Below, piece by piece: positions 24,733 through 32,950 of a stretch of DNA of 33,850 nt. The DNA comes from Rhodococcus sp. JCM 9791 (lineage in GTDB: Bacteria > Actinomycetota > Actinomycetes > Mycobacteriales > Mycobacteriaceae). A program made the translations under genes and the position numbers. The notes beneath the pieces are model-generated. The model did no database searches and was not told the origin of the DNA. It was given only the letters and a program-made list of their open reading frames with translations. Each line of letters starts with the position of its first letter. The stretch's first letter is position 1. The stretch is taken from NCBI GenBank assembly GCA_001312645.1, contig BBEG01000018.1:1-33850 (forward strand). The letters run 5' to 3'.

Positions 24733-25002
24733 TCAGCCCACGGACGAGCTCGAGCGCCCTTTCCACCAGAACCACGCCGCGGTGACGATGACGGCGCCGA
24801 CGATGGAGCCGATGATGCCGCTGGGGCGGAAATCGAGACCGTCCCCGGCAAGCAGACTGATGAGCAGGCCGCCGACGAACGAGCCGCCGATTCCTGCAGC
24901 GAACGCTACTGTCCAATCGATTCCGGACGTGGACTTGCCCAGAATCAATTGGGCACCTGCGCCGATGAGTATTCCGAACAGGATGATCCCGATGATCAGC
25001 AT
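24733..25002 (-). CDS. GlsB/YeaQ/YmgE-family stress-response membrane protein
   Basis: 89 residues with three hydrophobic helices: MLIIGIILFGILIGAGAQLI, IDWTVAFAAGIGGSFVGGLL, and SGIIGSIVGAVIVTAAWFWW. This is the transglycosylase-associated protein family (GlsB/YeaQ), small inner-membrane proteins induced by envelope or general stress. Full length and intact. It lies 57 bases after an exported protein gene on the same strand. Mechanism unknown for the family. Confidence 0.88.
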   Translation of the reverse strand: MLIIGIILFGILIGAGAQLILGKSTSGIDWTVAFAAGIGGSFVGGLLISLLAGDGLDFRPSGIIGSIVGAVIVTAAWFWWKGRSSSSVG

Positions 25003-25059
25003 TGCCGGAGTATATGCAGCGGATTCTTCCTGACGTGATGTTTCTCGATGGGACGCCGC

Positions 25060-25482
25060 CTACGGCACCTGGAATGTCGCGATGCCGGGGGTGACGGGCC
25101 CGGCCGCTGCCGAGGTCAAGAGGACGGCGACCTGCCCGGCGCCGGTATCGATAGTGGCGAATGCCGGAATACCGTTGAGCCCGTCCGACAGGCGGGTAGA
25201 TCCGGATTCGCCGGTCGACAGGTTCACCCATTGCACATCCGCGTAGAGGAGGCAGCCCCAGCCGTCCTCTTTCCCGCCGGTGATCGTGACGACGCCCGAC
25301 TCTTCGCCGACCACCGCGACGCAGCGGATCGATGGAGCGTCGAAGCTTCCGTTCGGATTTCCGTATGGTGCTGGATCGATCTGGAACGCGACGGTCTCCG
25401 AAGCCGAAGCCACTCCTGCAGCGAGCAGGGCCGACGTGGCAATGGTGGTGGCGCAGACGCCGACGGCGCGCATCAGTTTCAT
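25060..25482 (-). CDS. Exported protein of unknown function
   Basis: 140 residues from the ATG at 25480-25482, with GAGG six bases upstream. A GTG four codons earlier is possible but overlaps the AlkD stop. The signal peptide is clear: MKLMRAVG, a hydrophobic core VCATTIATSALLAAGV, and cleavage after ASA. The mature part (SETVAFQIDPAPYGNPNGSF) is beta-rich and has two Cys (SIRCVAVV and WGCLLY) that could form a disulfide. It ends VTPGIATFQVP without a membrane anchor. Similar small secreted proteins occur in related genera, but I do not recognise a characterised family. It lies directly downstream of the DNA alkylation repair gene. Confidence 0.75.
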   Translation of the reverse strand: MKLMRAVGVCATTIATSALLAAGVASASETVAFQIDPAPYGNPNGSFDAPSIRCVAVVGEESGVVTITGGKEDGWGCLLYADVQWVNLSTGESGSTRLSDGLNGIPAFATIDTGAGQVAVLLTSAAAGPVTPGIATFQVP

Positions 25483-25490
25483 CAAGGGCC

Positions 25491-26176
25491 TCACTTGTCG
25501 GTTTTCCGGTTCACCATCTCGGTGATCCAGATCGGGGCGAACGGGGACGTACAGCAGGGGAGGTCGGATAGTCCTCGAGCACTTTCAATCGCTCGCCGAT
25601 ATCGAGGGCCCGGGCGCGATACTCGGCGTGCTCGATCCCGATCTGGGCGAGACAGGTGTTCATGGCCCACTGGAGGCGTTCCGGAGCATCCTGCATCTGC
25701 ACTTCGATGGTGTCGAGCAGCGCGGAGAGATCGAGACCCGCGGGCTTTTTCACCACTCGTTCGGACGTCAGGGCCCAACCTGCGCTCGCTACGACCTGGT
25801 CCGGATCGTCGAACCACAGTACGCGCAATTCGTCGGCGTGCGGGCTCTTCTTCACGATGTAGTTGACCAGCCAATCCTGGACTTTGGGTACGCGTGCTTC
25901 CCGCAACATGGTGTCGAGGGTGTCGCGTGTGAACGCCTTCGGCCGACTGATGAGGATTGCGAGCAGTCTCGCCGCGCTGTCGCCGGTCTCCCAGAGTTCC
26001 CCGGCGAGGTCCTGCTGGATCTTCAGCCTCTTGGCGATCGCGCGCAGTCGGGTGAGGTTGACCCCGTGGTCGTCGCCGTGTCTGACGTTCACCTCGCGGA
26101 TCTTCGGGTCTTCGAGCTCCGCCAATTCGGCCATCAACTCCGCCACTGTCGGCGGTTCCACCGTGGTTCCGGCCAC
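25491..26176 (-). CDS. DNA alkylation repair protein, AlkD-like HEAT-repeat family; one frame slip
   Basis: About 228 residues from the ATG at 26174-26176. AELMAELAELEDPKIREVNV, HGVNLTRLRAIAKRLKIQQD, then DLAGELWETGDSAARLLAIL and AREARVPKVQDWLVNYIVKK-like repeats give the alpha-helical AlkC/AlkD solenoid. One C is missing in the + strand G run 25557-25560. The restored end, CCTSPFAPIWITEMVNRKTD, carries the conserved CTSPFAPIWI block of this subgroup. Members remove or bind alkylated bases; whether this one is a glycosylase is undecided. It lies 8 bases upstream of the exported protein, probably in the same operon. Confidence 0.85.
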
Positions 26177-26287
26177 CGTTCGCTCCGTTCTTCGCCGATT
26201 CGGAAATCACACTACGTGCGTCGATCACCCGTTCATCGCGTTACGCTGCCACCGACCGCAATCCGGGGGGATCACGTGGGAGCCGAA

Positions 26288-26656
26288 ATGAACCGGGACG
26301 AGCTCGCTCGGGTATTGCTCGGACTCGATGGTGTCGGGTGCGCGGCCGCCGCGGTGGCAGTGTCGGTCGACGAGCGGGTCGTAGGTTCGGTAGACCCGTC
26401 GCACCGTGTACGTGTATCTGTTGCTGTCGCACTGGGCGCGACCAGCGTCGTCCTGGGGCGCGCGGCCGTTCGCCGTCCGGCACGGCGCCGCGATCTCGAA
26501 ATTGCTGCGGTGGTCAACCTCGGCTGGGTGGCGGCGTGCTGCGTCGGATTGTCGCGGGCACCGTCGCGGCCGGGTCGCGGCCTGCTCATCACCACTGCGC
26601 TTCTGGACGGTGTCGCGGCGGCTGCGCAGTGGTATCTACGGCCGAGTGTTCGCTGA
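26288..26656 (+). CDS. Small membrane protein of unknown function
   Basis: 122 residues from the ATG at 26288 (GGGAG upstream; a GTG at 26276 is also possible). Hydrophobic segments VGCAAAAVAVSV, VRVSVAVALGATSVVLG, EIAAVVNLGWVAACCVGL and LLITTALLDGVAAAAQWYL suggest four helices, with an Arg-rich loop (RRPARRRD) in the middle. The pattern resembles other actinobacterial four-helix proteins, but I recognise no named family. The 3' end overlaps the convergent XRE-cupin gene by 21 bases. Confidence 0.65.
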   Translation: MNRDELARVLLGLDGVGCAAAAVAVSVDERVVGSVDPSHRVRVSVAVALGATSVVLGRAAVRRPARRRDLEIAAVVNLGWVAACCVGLSRAPSRPGRGLLITTALLDGVAAAAQWYLRPSVR

Positions 26657-27235
26657 CGCACTGTTGCCGTGCAGGTGCGCGCGCTCTCCGTTGTGATCGA
26701 GAATGGTGAGGATTTCGACGACGCCGTCGTGGGCGCTGATCGCGTGCGGCGTCATCGTCGAGAACTCGGCTGCGTTGCCCTCCTGGATGAGGATGGTGCG
26801 TTCACCGAGTTGAAGGCGCGCGGTGCCGGTGAGGACCGTGAACCATTCGTGTCCGGGGTGGACCGGCAGCGTGTCCGTCGGTCTGGGGTTTTCGTTGGTG
26901 ATGCGCATCTTCGCGATCGTGACTCCGTTGAGGGATCGTTCGCGTGAGAGAAGCCAGGTTGTGAAGCCGGGGGTGTCGCACGGTTGCGGCCTGATCACCA
27001 CATCCTGGTCGTCGTCGGTTTCGACGAGGTGATCGATCGTGGTGTCGAGTGCACGTGCGATCGGGACGAGCTGGTCCAATGCGATTCTGCGGCGGCCGGT
27101 TTCGATGCGACTCAGATTCGATGGGCTGATGTGACAGCGGGTTGCGAGCGCATCGAGTGTCCATCCGCGCGCCAGGCGCAGACTTCGGATGCGCTGCCGA
27201 ACGACCTGGTCCAAGTCGACCTCTTCTTGCTCCAT
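26636..27235 (-). CDS. XRE-family regulator with C-terminal cupin domain (module 2)
   Basis: 199 residues if started at the ATG at 27233-27235 (MEQEEVDLDQVVRQRIRSLR); an ATG at 27262 is also in frame. The HTH is LARGWTLDALATRCHISPSN, then LSRIETGRRRIALDQL. The cupin domain contains LPVHPGHEWFTVLTGTARLQ and EGNAAEFSTMTPHAISAHDG. These are close in pattern to HPGREWFYVLEG and EAAEFDTMTPHWIAN in the first XRE-cupin protein at 11.4-12.0 kb, so the two are probably paralogues. The frame is intact. It is divergent from the second methyltransferase, with a perfect palindrome between. It probably represses that operon and senses its substrate. Confidence 0.87.
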   Translation of the reverse strand: MEQEEVDLDQVVRQRIRSLRLARGWTLDALATRCHISPSNLSRIETGRRRIALDQLVPIARALDTTIDHLVETDDDQDVVIRPQPCDTPGFTTWLLSRERSLNGVTIAKMRITNENPRPTDTLPVHPGHEWFTVLTGTARLQLGERTILIQEGNAAEFSTMTPHAISAHDGVVEILTILDHNGERAHLHGNSASANTRP

Positions 27236-27266
27236 AGGCAAGATGGTATGCCGAATCTGCATTGAA

Positions 27267-27278
27267 CGCTATAGCGTG
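27267..27278. promoter_or_regulatory. 12-base perfect palindrome, candidate XRE-cupin operator (module 2)
   Basis: ACGCTATAGCGT equals its own reverse complement. It lies 5 bases before the methyltransferase ATG and 32 bases from the XRE-cupin start, in the space shared by both genes. Confidence 0.6.
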
Positions 27279-27283
27279 GGGGA

Positions 27284-28121
27284 ATGCATCATCACAGTCA
27301 TCATGAAGAACACCGGCACAGCGACTCCCCGGCAGATCTGCTGGATCTCGATGCGACGTGCATCGAAGCTATTTGGACGGACTGGTCGACTGGGTCGCCG
27401 ATCGGGTCGATCCTCGTGTCATCGTCGACGTGGGGGCCGGAACGGGGACGGGTACGCGCGCTCTCGCCACACGGTTCCCCGAAGCGGAGGTGATTGCCGT
27501 CGATCGGTCGCCGGAGATGCTGGCCCGAGTCCGCGACACTGCCGGCCATCACGGTTTTCGGGGCCGGGTGAAGACTGTCGAGGCGGATCTGGACGCCGGC
27601 TGGCCTGCCGTCGACTCGGCCGATCTCGTGTGGTCGGCTTTGTCGTTGCATCACGTCCAGGACCCCGACGTCTTCCTGCGGCAACTCCACGATTCGCTGA
27701 ATCCTGGAGCGCTCCTGGTAGTAGTCGAAATGGAATCCCAGCCGAGATTTCTTCCCGACGACATCGGGATCGGCACACCGGGACTCGAGGCGCGCGCTCA
27801 TGCGCTTGCGGGTGAACGTGGGTGGAACGTCCACCCGGACTGGAGCGAGGACCTCGAACGTGCGGGCTTCGACGTCGAAGCTGTGCGCCGCACCGAGATC
27901 GATCTCGACGGCACCACGCCGACTGCCCGCACCTATGCGCGCACGGTGTTGAGCAAGCTTCGTGAAGGGCTCGCAAGCGGCCTGTCTGCTGACGACCTCG
28001 ATACCTTGGACCGGCTGAGCGCGGACCACGGCCCCGACTCGGTGCTGACCCGGTCTGATCTGAGGTCCGTGGGAACCGAACCGCATGGGCGGCAAGAAAA
28101 CTCGAGCGAGGAGACAACTGA
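27284..28121 (+). CDS. Class I SAM-dependent methyltransferase with His-rich N-terminus (module 2); two frame slips
   Basis: About 279 residues from the ATG at 27284, with GGGGGA upstream. The first residues are MHHHSHHEEHRHSDS, six His in eleven residues. LLDLDADVHRSYLDGLVDWV follows once a base is restored at 27354. Motif I is VIVDVGAGTGTGTRALATRF, motif II VIAVDRSPEMLARV, and motif post-I SADLVWSALSLHHVQDPDVF. A second missing base at ~28063 hides the true end, VRGNRTAWAARKLERGDN, whose TGA (28119-28121) overlaps the next ATG. The His cluster suggests metal or metalloid binding. It is the first gene of an operon with a thioredoxin-reductase-like protein. Substrate unknown. Confidence 0.82.
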
Positions 28122-29083
28122 TGAGTTCGAACACCGACCGGCCCGCCATTGCACACTACGATGTTGCCGTGATCGGGGGTGGTGCAGCAGGATTGAGTGC
28201 TGCGACCGCGCTCGCTCGCTCGCGACGCTCGGTGCTCGTGGTCGACGCCGGAGAACCGCGTAATGCGCCGGCCGCTGGCGCGCACAACGTCCTCGGCCAC
28301 GACGGTATTCCACCGCTCGACCTCCTCGCCGCCGGTCGCAAGGAAGCAATCGGGTACGGGGTGGAGATTCGCGTCGACACCGCAGCAGCGGCGCGCCGCA
28401 ACGGTGACGCGTTCGAGTTGGACCTCGAGGAAAGCGGAACCGTCCGGGCGCGGCGACTCGTACTGGCATCGGGACTCGTCGATGAACTTCCCGACCTGCC
28501 CGGCGTGAAGGAGATGTGGGGCAGGAAGGTGCTTCACTGCCCCTACTGCCACGGATGGGAAGTGCGCGATCAGCGCGTCGGCGTGATCGGGTCGAGCCCG
28601 ATGAGTGTCCACCAGGCGCTGATGTTCCGGCAACTCACCGCCGACGTCACGCTGTTCACCCACACGATGCCGGAACTCGACGCCGACGCGACCGAACAGT
28701 TGGCGGCGCGGCAGATCCGTGTGGTCGACGTCCGCGTCGAGGGCCTCCGCGACGAGGGGGAGAGGGGCGTGACCGTCGTACTCGACGGCGCACCCGAGGC
28801 CGAGCAGGACGCAGTGGTGGTTGCTCCGCGGTTCCACGCCCGGGCAGACCTCTACGAACAGCTCGGCGGAACGGTGACCGACCACCCGCTCGGAGAGTTC
28901 ATCGACTCCGACCCGATGGGGAAGACAGAGGTTCCCGGAGTCTGGGCTGCGGGCAATGCGAGTGACCTGTCGGCGATGGTGATGGTGGCATCGGGGGCAG
29001 GTGTGATGGCCGGTGCGGCCGTCAATGCAGATCTCATCGCGGAAGATGTGGCGGTGGCGGTCAGCGCGCGGGCTCAAAGGTGA
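28121..29083 (+). CDS. Thioredoxin reductase-like FAD-dependent oxidoreductase
   Basis: 320 residues from the ATG at 28121 (GAGGAG upstream, overlapping the methyltransferase stop). FAD-binding AVIGGGAAGLSAATALARSR; redox motif VLHCPYCHGWEVRDQ with the CxxC of thioredoxin reductases; second dinucleotide region RVGVIGSSPMSVHQALMFRQ, where the usual GxGxxA is altered to GSSPMS; final FAD loop TEVPGVWAAGNASDLSAMVM. This is the TrxR-like family that often pairs with SAM methyltransferases in actinobacteria. The altered NAD(P) loop raises doubt about classical NADPH-thioredoxin activity. The frame is intact and the end overlaps an MHS-transporter remnant. Confidence 0.87.
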   Translation: MSSNTDRPAIAHYDVAVIGGGAAGLSAATALARSRRSVLVVDAGEPRNAPAAGAHNVLGHDGIPPLDLLAAGRKEAIGYGVEIRVDTAAAARRNGDAFELDLEESGTVRARRLVLASGLVDELPDLPGVKEMWGRKVLHCPYCHGWEVRDQRVGVIGSSPMSVHQALMFRQLTADVTLFTHTMPELDADATEQLAARQIRVVDVRVEGLRDEGERGVTVVLDGAPEAEQDAVVVAPRFHARADLYEQLGGTVTDHPLGEFIDSDPMGKTEVPGVWAAGNASDLSAMVMVASGAGVMAGAAVNADLIAEDVAVAVSARAQR

Positions 29084-29220
29084 TGAGGAGACCGACGCGC
29101 CGGTGTAGTGGTACCGGGTGGGGAACAGCTCGGTGAGAATCGCTCGGACAGTGCTGACGGTGGCACCGTTGAGCAAGGTCAAGCCGATCGTGAAGGTGGC
29201 GATGAGCACGACCACCGGTG
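29061..29220 (-). pseudogene. MHS-family MFS transporter, C-terminal fragment
   Basis: Read leftward from about 29220: STPVVVLIATFTIGLTLLNG, then ATVSTVRAILTELFPTRYHY and TGASVS. LLNGAxVSTxxAxLxELFPTRxRYTGAS is a hallmark of metabolite:H+ symporters (MHS, ProP/ShiA-like). Only about 45 residues remain. The sequence upstream changes to an unrelated gene on the other strand, and the downstream end runs into the flavoprotein stop. It is non-functional. Confidence 0.65.
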
Positions 29221-29221
29221 T

Positions 29222-29414
29222 GCTCGACGTGGCAAAAGTGGTGCAGACCTCGTTGCTCACCGCAGCAATGTTCGCACTCGGCACCGGCGTCCATATTGCG
29301 ACGATCAAGAAAGTCGGCGCACGACCATTCGTCCTTTCCGCTATTGCAACCATCTGGGTAGCAGGTATTGCGTTGGCGGGCGTGTTGCTCACGAATGTGT
29401 CGACCTCAGTCTGA
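29222..29414 (+). pseudogene. YeiH/UPF0324 putative sulfate exporter, C-terminal fragment
   Basis: The frame reads VLDVAKVVQTSLLTAAMFAL, GTGVHIATIKKVGARPFVLS, AIATIWVAGIALAGVLL. These are the last two membrane helices and the ARPFVL loop typical of the YeiH (Cons_hypoth698) family. The open frame upstream (29118-29221) does not match the family and is antisense to the MHS remnant. The boundary at about 29220 is therefore a join of two broken genes. Confidence 0.6.
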
Positions 29415-29509
29415 ATACTCAGCAGATCGATATTCGGCAGATCGTCGAACTCGGAATTTTCATAGGTCGAAGGGAATTCGAGAATGGTGGTCCAGGATTT
29501 CGAAATCGA

Positions 29510-30556
29510 TCAATGCGGATCCTTCCTGGAAGAGTCCGGCGCCGAATTGCGGTGTCGGCACCCGGCGTGGGTGGCCAGTTGACCGAGCCTGCTCATGATT
29601 CGCGCGATGTCGTGGGGGAGTGACGCGCCGTCGGTGAACTCGCTCAGCGGGACGGCCGAGATGAATGTGGTGGTGATGTCGCGGTCGTAGAGAACGTCGA
29701 TGACATTCGCGAAACGTTGAGTGGGTTCCCGTCCCGCGGTCAGGAGGCCGGGGATACCGCTGATGATCCAGTGCTGGAACGATTCGGTCAGGGCGAGATA
29801 GTCCGACGGTGCGGTTGTGTCCACGCACAGGTCGGAGAAGTCGATCCAGAGCCTGCCATCCGTGGCGCGCCGGAGGCGGATGGGGTGGCCGGCCGGTGTG
29901 ACTGTCACCGATTCGTCCGGCCGGGGGTGTGGGTGTGTGCAGTCGGGTGTGATCCACGTTCCGGCCGCAAACCCGGTGTCGTGGCCCGACACGGTGCGAT
30001 AGTCGATGGGGCCGTCGACCGTCACGACTGTCAGATGTTGTTCGATCAATTCGATGGTCGGCACGAAATCGTCGTGGAACAGTGGATTCGGCATGAGGGA
30101 TCGCGGCGGGTAGTTCGACGTCAGGACGACTTCGACATCACGGCTCAGGAGTGCGGGCAGCAGGCGTGAGATGAACCTGCCGTCGGCGGGATCGTGGACG
30201 TGGAACTCGTCGAAGCACACCACCTCCGCTCCGTCGAGAAGTTCGTCCAGGGCGGAATCGAGGTTGTATCGGTGCCGCCTCATTGCGGTGTGCAGGTCGC
30301 GGAAGAATTCGTGGAAGTGGATCCGACGCTTGCGGTGAGTCGGCAGTGCATCGAAGTACATCGACATCAGCAGACTCTTACCGCGTCCGACCGGCCCCCA
30401 CAGGTACACGCCTCCCTCTGCGGTCACGAGTTCGAGCGAGGCCAGCCGCTGCGCTGCATCCAGGGTGAGCCCGAGTTTCTCTGCGGCGGAGTCGAATGCT
30501 TCAGGGGCCACCCCGGGAGGTGGGTCTGTTCGGGTTGCGCGGCGAAACCATCCCAT
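29510..30556 (-). CDS. zapE: ZapE/AFG1-like cell-division ATPase
   Basis: 348 residues, intact. AFDSAAEKLGLTLDAAQRLA precedes the P-loop YLWGPVGRGKSLLMSMYFDA. FHEFFRDLHTAMRRHR and Walker B AEVVCFDEFHVHDPADGRFI follow, then TSNYPPRSLMPNPLFHDDFV with the sensor region. This is the AFG1/LACE1/ZapE family of P-loop ATPases, which in E. coli acts on the Z-ring late in division. It is divergent from a TetR gene with a perfect dyad 5 bases upstream of the start, so its expression may be under that repressor, which is unusual for a division gene. Confidence 0.9.
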   Translation of the reverse strand: MGWFRRATRTDPPPGVAPEAFDSAAEKLGLTLDAAQRLASLELVTAEGGVYLWGPVGRGKSLLMSMYFDALPTHRKRRIHFHEFFRDLHTAMRRHRYNLDSALDELLDGAEVVCFDEFHVHDPADGRFISRLLPALLSRDVEVVLTSNYPPRSLMPNPLFHDDFVPTIELIEQHLTVVTVDGPIDYRTVSGHDTGFAAGTWITPDCTHPHPRPDESVTVTPAGHPIRLRRATDGRLWIDFSDLCVDTTAPSDYLALTESFQHWIISGIPGLLTAGREPTQRFANVIDVLYDRDITTTFISAVPLSEFTDGASLPHDIARIMSRLGQLATHAGCRHRNSAPDSSRKDPH

Positions 30557-30561
30557 GAACG

Positions 30562-30583
30562 AGACTCTACTATCGTAGAGTCT
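30562..30583. promoter_or_regulatory. TetR operator between zapE and tetR (perfect 9-4-9 inverted repeat)
   Basis: AGACTCTAC (30562-30570), TATC, GTAGAGTCT (30575-30583): exact complementary arms. It is 5 bases from the zapE ATG and 14 bases from the tetR ATG, so occupancy would block both. Confidence 0.75.
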
Positions 30584-30597
30584 GCGAGGATGGAGAC

Positions 30598-31191
30598 ATG
30601 CCTCACCGCACCTCCCGCCGAGACCTCATCTGCGACGCAGCCCTGGATCTCGCTGCAGAGGGCGGCAATCACGCCCTCACCCACCGGGGTATCGACGCGC
30701 GACTCGAACTCGCGCGCGGTTCGACGTCGTACTACTACCGAACCCGACACTCTCTGGTTTCCGCCGCGATCGCCCACCTCACGCGACTCTCGAGCGAATC
30801 GTTCCGTGGCGCGTTACCCGCCGCGCCGCCCCGGACGGTTGCGGAGGCGAGTGCACTGATCACCGACCAGCTCGAAACTCTGATCGTGGACCGACGCCGA
30901 GATGTTCTGGCCAGGTACTCGCTGGCAGTCGATGCATCCGGCGACGACGAATTGCGTGCAGCACTGGCGTCGTGTCTCTTTTCTCGGCCTGCCGCAACCA
31001 CACTGATGGACTCGCTGGGATCCGGTGATCCGGACGGCGCCGCACGCGACCTGATCGCTCTGCTCGAAGGATTGGTATTCGATCTCACCTATGGGGCGCG
31101 GGTAGTGGGCGCCGACACCCGGTTCGTCGATCATCGGCAATCCGTGCAGCGTGCGATCACCCTCTGGATCGGCGTGCTCTGCGATCAGTAG
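30598..31191 (+). CDS. TetR-family transcriptional regulator
   Basis: 197 residues, intact. SRRDLICDAALDLAAEGGNH, then ALTHRGIDARLELARGSTSY and YYRTRHSLV, form the TetR HTH, with the STSYYYRTR recognition helix. The C-terminal domain has LEGLVFDLTYGARVVGADTR near the end. The short intergenic space to zapE holds a perfect dyad. Likely autoregulatory. Ligand unknown. Confidence 0.87.
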   Translation: MPHRTSRRDLICDAALDLAAEGGNHALTHRGIDARLELARGSTSYYYRTRHSLVSAAIAHLTRLSSESFRGALPAAPPRTVAEASALITDQLETLIVDRRRDVLARYSLAVDASGDDELRAALASCLFSRPAATTLMDSLGSGDPDGAARDLIALLEGLVFDLTYGARVVGADTRFVDHRQSVQRAITLWIGVLCDQ

Positions 31192-31207
31192 CCCTAGGAT
31201 CGGAAGC

Positions 31208-31750
31208 ATGACCACAGCGCGACAGGTGCGTAAGGCAGCGCTCGAGCTTCCCGAGGCGGAGGAGCGGACTGCGGCCGAAGCGGTCACCTACTCGGTACGG
31301 AACAAGGTCTTCGTTTCGGTCGCCGACGGCGTCGCGGCGATCAAGCTGCCCGACGAGGTGATTGCCGGTGCGCTGGAGGATCATCCGAGCGCCGAACGGG
31401 TCGAGTATCGGGGCGCGTCGAGCGGATTCCGGATATCTCTCGCCGACATCAACGGGCAACATCTCAACGGGTTGGTGCGCCAGGCGTGGATCTCGCGAGC
31501 TCCGAAGAATCTTGCTGCGGCATTGGTCGAGGCCGATTCGGGGGCGGTTCCGTCCGACAGTGACCTACCCACCTCCATCGGGAAGCCCGCGACACGGGCC
31601 CTCCTCGGCGCCGGAGTGGTGACACTCGACGACGTCGCAGCCCGTTCGGCGGCCGAACTCGCGGCGCTGCACGGGGTCGGTCCCAAAGCGCTTCGGATCC
31701 TCGCGGAGGTAGTGCGGGAGAGCGGCCGAATCCAGGAATCGGAGGAGTAA
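31208..31750 (+). CDS. MmcQ/YjbR-type protein fused to a helix-hairpin-helix domain
   Basis: 180 residues from the ATG at 31208. Residues 1-105 fit MmcQ/YjbR (DUF419): VRKAALELPEAEERTAAEAV, YSVRNKVFVSVADGVAAIKL, NGLVRQAWISRAPKNLAAAL. Residues ~125-172, IGKPATRALLGAGVVTLDDV, then LAALHGVGPKALRILAEVV, are a HhH motif of the kind found in the RNA polymerase alpha C-terminal domain and small actinobacterial DNA-binding proteins. MmcQ folds resemble double-wing DNA-binding proteins, so the fusion joins two possible DNA-binding parts. It is a solo gene 16 bases after tetR. The frame is intact. Confidence 0.82.
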   Translation: MTTARQVRKAALELPEAEERTAAEAVTYSVRNKVFVSVADGVAAIKLPDEVIAGALEDHPSAERVEYRGASSGFRISLADINGQHLNGLVRQAWISRAPKNLAAALVEADSGAVPSDSDLPTSIGKPATRALLGAGVVTLDDVAARSAAELAALHGVGPKALRILAEVVRESGRIQESEE

Positions 31751-31900
31751 CCAGAGACGAAAGAGGTGTGTTCGTGAACGTAGCCGCCACCCTTCGAGAT
31801 CATCCCGATGTGTGTGTCCGGCACCCGAGCAGTTCACCTGCAATGATCGGGTGAGGCGCGACTCCTGCTCGAGGGGTCACATTCTGGGCGGGAGACTGCG

Positions 31901-32925
31901 ATGGCAGCCGAGCAAGCTGTGGCGCGACGTCCGCGACGGCACATCCTGAGATGGATTGTGCTCGTGCTCGCGTTGGTGCTGGTGGTCGCGGTGGCTGCGT
32001 TCGTGCTGAGCCCGACTCCCGGTGCACTCGTCGTCAGGGCGGTGTTCGAGCGTGGTGCCGAGGAGACGACGGCGAACCTCGAGGAGGGAGCGCCGGCCAC
32101 GGATCTCGTCGCCGATATCGCATACCGCAACGGTGATCCCGACGCATACCTCGACGTCTACACGCCGACAGGGACGACGGAGGCGCTTCCCACCATCGTG
32201 TGGACCCATGGCGGCGCATGGATTTCGGGAAACCGCACGAACTATGCCGGGTACTACCGACGGCTGGTCGATGCCGGATTCACGGTTGTGTCGCTCGGCT
32301 ACTCGCTCGCGCCGGAACACCGCTATCCGACACCGGTCCACCAGCTCGACGACGCGCACGCATACCTGCTCGCGCACGCCGAGGACCTCCATATCGACCC
32401 GGACCGATCGTGCTCGCCGGGGATTCCGCAGGCGCTCAGTTGTCGGCGCAACTCGCCGCGGCGATCACCGATCCGGATGTCGCCCGCGACCTCGGACTGG
32501 AACCGTCGCTGTCTGCGGATGCTCTCCGTGGTGTCGTGCTCAATTGCGGGATCTACAACGTGCCGGCCATGGACGGTGCGGGCGGACTTGTCGGTTGGGG
32601 AGTCCAGCAGGCGCTGTGGTCATACACCGGCGACCGTGACTTCGTGGCGTCGGACGCGGCACGGCAGATGTCGAGCCTGTTCGTCGTCACGGAGAACTTC
32701 CCGGCAGCGTTCATCAATGGCGGCAACGCCGATCCGCTCACCGACACGCAGTCGAAACCGCTGGCGGCGAAGCTGTCCGAGCTGGGTGTCATGGTGGACG
32801 AGGTGTTCTACCCGGACGATCACACGCCCGAATTGGGGCACGAGTACCAGTTCGACCTGTCGCTTCAGGACGCCCGCGACGCACTGGACCGCACGATCAC
32901 CTTCGTCCGGAAAGTGACTGCGTAG
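31901..32925 (+). CDS. Membrane-anchored alpha/beta hydrolase (esterase/lipase, HSL type); one frame slip
   Basis: About 341 residues from the ATG at 31901. The N-terminal anchor is RRPRRHILRWIVLVLALVLV. Then come LDVYTPTGTTEALPTIVWTH, oxyanion HGGAWISG, and YSLAPEHRYPTPVHQLDDAH. One base is missing at ~32403. The restored frame gives the nucleophile motif IVLAGDSAGAQLSAQLAA, then NGGNADPLTDTQSKPLA (Asp) and YPDDHTPELGHEYQFDL (His). HGG plus GDSAG define the hormone-sensitive-lipase / carboxylesterase family. It is probably tethered at the outer face of the membrane. Substrate unknown. Confidence 0.85.
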
Positions 32926-32950
32926 TCCGAAGAAAGCTCGGGCTGCGAGG

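Noticed and set aside
23649-24851. 400-residue open frame antisense to the acyl-CoA ligase
   Set aside because: It is a mirror of a highly conserved ligase frame, with Arg/His-rich composition typical of antisense reading in high-GC DNA.
27419-29392. A 657-residue open frame on the minus strand
   Set aside because: It is antisense to the methyltransferase and flavoprotein genes. Only the short piece near 29061-29220 (MHS motif) looks coding; the rest is Arg/Pro/His-rich shadow sequence.
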